Assembly (NCBI RefSeq): GCF_004339745.1
Contig: NZ_SMGP01000003.1
Location: 496,001-560,000 of the forward strand
DNA: 64,000 nucleotides
Direction: 5' to 3'
Origin: Paraburkholderia sp. BL9I2N2
Lineage (GTDB): Bacteria > Pseudomonadota > Gammaproteobacteria > Burkholderiales > Burkholderiaceae
The position numbers and the translations under genes were made by a program. Shown piece after piece: positions 62,964 to 64,000 of the stretch. The stretch's first letter is position 1, and the number at the start of each line of letters is the position of its first letter. The notes below the pieces were generated by a model. The model did not search any database and was not told the DNA's origin. It was given only the letters and a program-made list of their open reading frames with translations.

Positions 62964-64000
62964 GGCCGTTGCTCCAGTTGGACCGCTCGCCGGTTCTGGG
63001 CGCGGGTCGGCCAGAACCAGCCGATCAACGCGACCGCGACCGGCACCGATCCCCACACGACCGCCCACGGCGAAAAGATCGAGCCGATGAATAATACGGT
63101 GGTTGCCACCGCACTGATGAACGGCCAGATGGATGGTGACGGAAAGAGCAAACGCAGATCGGGCAGCGCATCGAGCGCGGTCGTCGACAGCACTTCCCGC
63201 GACTCGGCTGCAAGCCCGCTGACATAGGCCGGTTGCGCCCCTGGTTCCCAAAGCGGATCGCGCCCGTGGACGACGGGGAGAGCATCGAAATTGTGTGGCG
63301 GCGGTGGACTTGTCGTGCTCCACTCGAGTGTGCCCGCCCCCCAGGGATCGGAGCCCGCAAGCTCACCATGCCGGTAGCTGCGTATCACATTGACGACGAA
63401 AATCAGCACGCTTAAGCCGAGCGTCCATGCGCCGATGGTGGCCGTCATATTCATGCTGTCCCAGCCCATACCGTGCGGGTAAGTCCATACACGGCGCGGC
63501 ATGCCGTGCAGACCCAGCAGATGCATCGGAAAGAAAGTGACATTGAAGCCGATGAAGAACAGCCAGAATTGTATGCGTCCCAGCATTTCACTCATCAAGC
63601 GGCCGGTCGCTTTGGGAAACCAGTAGTAGAACGCACCGAATAGCGGAAAAACTGCGCCGCCCAGCAGCACATAATGCAGATGCGCAACCACGAAGTACGT
63701 ATCGTGAACCTGCAGATCGAGCGAGACAGAACTCAGCATCACACCGGTCATGCCGCCGAGCACGAGGATGAAGAAGAACCCCAGCGTGAACCATAGCGGC
63801 GTCTTCAGATTGAGGCGGCCGGTCCAGAGGGTCGCGAGCCAGCAGAAGATCTGCACGCCTGAGGGGATCGCGATCATTAGACTTGCGGCGGTAAAGAAGC
63901 TCTTGCCGAGTGCCGGAATGCTCGTCGCGAACATGTGATGCACCCATAGCCCGAAGGCGAGGAACGCCGTCATGATCAGTGCGAGCACCATCGCGGGGTA
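62960..64000 (-). CDS. Cytochrome c oxidase subunit I, C-terminal part (runs off right edge)
   Basis: About 346 residues of a heme-copper oxidase subunit I, with its N-terminus beyond the window. It shows LWVHHMFATSIPALGKSFF with the CuB histidine pair, SVSLDLQVHDTYFVVAHLHY with the heme histidines, and GWDSMNMTATIGAWTLGLSV. After PWGAGTLEWSTTSPPPPHNF there is a ~100-residue extension with two more helices (FISAVATTVLFIGSIFSPWA; VWGSVPVAVALIGWFWP), as in the long subunit I proteins of caa3-type oxidases. Subunit II is not in the window and probably lies upstream. Confidence 0.93.
   Translation of the reverse strand, partial: YPAMVLALIMTAFLAFGLWVHHMFATSIPALGKSFFTAASLMIAIPSGVQIFCWLATLWTGRLNLKTPLWFTLGFFFILVLGGMTGVMLSSVSLDLQVHDTYFVVAHLHYVLLGGAVFPLFGAFYYWFPKATGRLMSEMLGRIQFWLFFIGFNVTFFPMHLLGLHGMPRRVWTYPHGMGWDSMNMTATIGAWTLGLSVLIFVVNVIRSYRHGELAGSDPWGAGTLEWSTTSPPPPHNFDALPVVHGRDPLWEPGAQPAYVSGLAAESREVLSTTALDALPDLRLLFPSPSIWPFISAVATTVLFIGSIFSPWAVVWGSVPVAVALIGWFWPTRAQNRRAVQLEQRP

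Overview
The window looks like chromosome or megaplasmid DNA of a Burkholderiales bacterium, most likely of the Paraburkholderia/Caballeronia type. It is GC-rich, and most proteins (LysR, AraC, MCP, GGDEF/EAL, IS6, IS110) read like that group. This is a judgement from sequence style; no database was searched.

Layout. (1) 1-10.3 kb, sugar-acid catabolism: a 3'-broken pdxA, a PAS-GGDEF-EAL protein, a uxuA-uxuB-iolB operon, a LysR regulator, and a divergent M24 peptidase-like/MFS transporter pair. A near-duplicated ~80 bp upstream region ties uxuA-uxuB-iolB to the LysR/M24 control region. (2) 10.4-12.1 kb: a lactate/malate dehydrogenase scrap fused to a broken MCP. (3) 12.2-31 kb, stress-tolerance island: Hsp20, HdeD, a secreted PRC-barrel protein, MgtC, AraC, PsiE, a ClpK/ClpG-type disaggregase, a UBP zinc-finger protein with a thioredoxin-reductase-like flavoprotein, a host-attachment protein, an old yellow enzyme, DUF1269 and BON proteins, with IS and gene fragments between them. 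Five copies of a ~70 bp element lie upstream of stress genes here, always in the same orientation relative to the gene. (4) 31-35.3 kb: a diverged inverted copy of the PRC-mgtC-araC segment, a maleylacetate reductase relic, an NAD(P)-binding protein, an IS6 relic and a dnaE2 scrap. (5) 35.5-41 kb, motility and c-di-GMP: an MCP with a FliA-like promoter, a chain of overlapping small genes leading into an orphan full-length FliG, and a CSS-motif EAL phosphodiesterase. (6) 41-48.3 kb: a copC relic, an MCP, a receiver domain truncated by IS6, PRC-barrel and small secreted proteins, and a YqjD/YqjE-like envelope operon. (7) 48.7-51.8 kb: polysaccharide-cluster debris (rmlA, wzx) with one intact glycosyltransferase. 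(8) 52.7-58.6 kb: CinA, a formaldehyde-dehydrogenase-like ADH divergent from a molybdopterin formate-dehydrogenase-like oxidoreductase, and hemerythrin with a coupled 56-aa membrane peptide. (9) 59.7-64 kb: a minus-strand heme-copper oxidase operon (COX I, COX III, small membrane protein, CtaG, tri-heme cytochrome c), running off the right edge.

How it fits together. Intact genes centre on protein quality control (ClpK, Hsp20), envelope and acid stress (HdeD, PsiE, PRC, BON, YqjD/E), redox and aldehyde detoxification (OYE, TrxR-like, ADH, FDH, hemerythrin) and an alternative terminal oxidase. They sit among more than fifteen gene fragments, so this is an accessory region shaped by repeated insertion and decay. 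The strongest leads for something undescribed are the five-copy upstream element, the FliG chain with small ORFs, and the inverted AraC repeats that bracket ~15 kb of the island.
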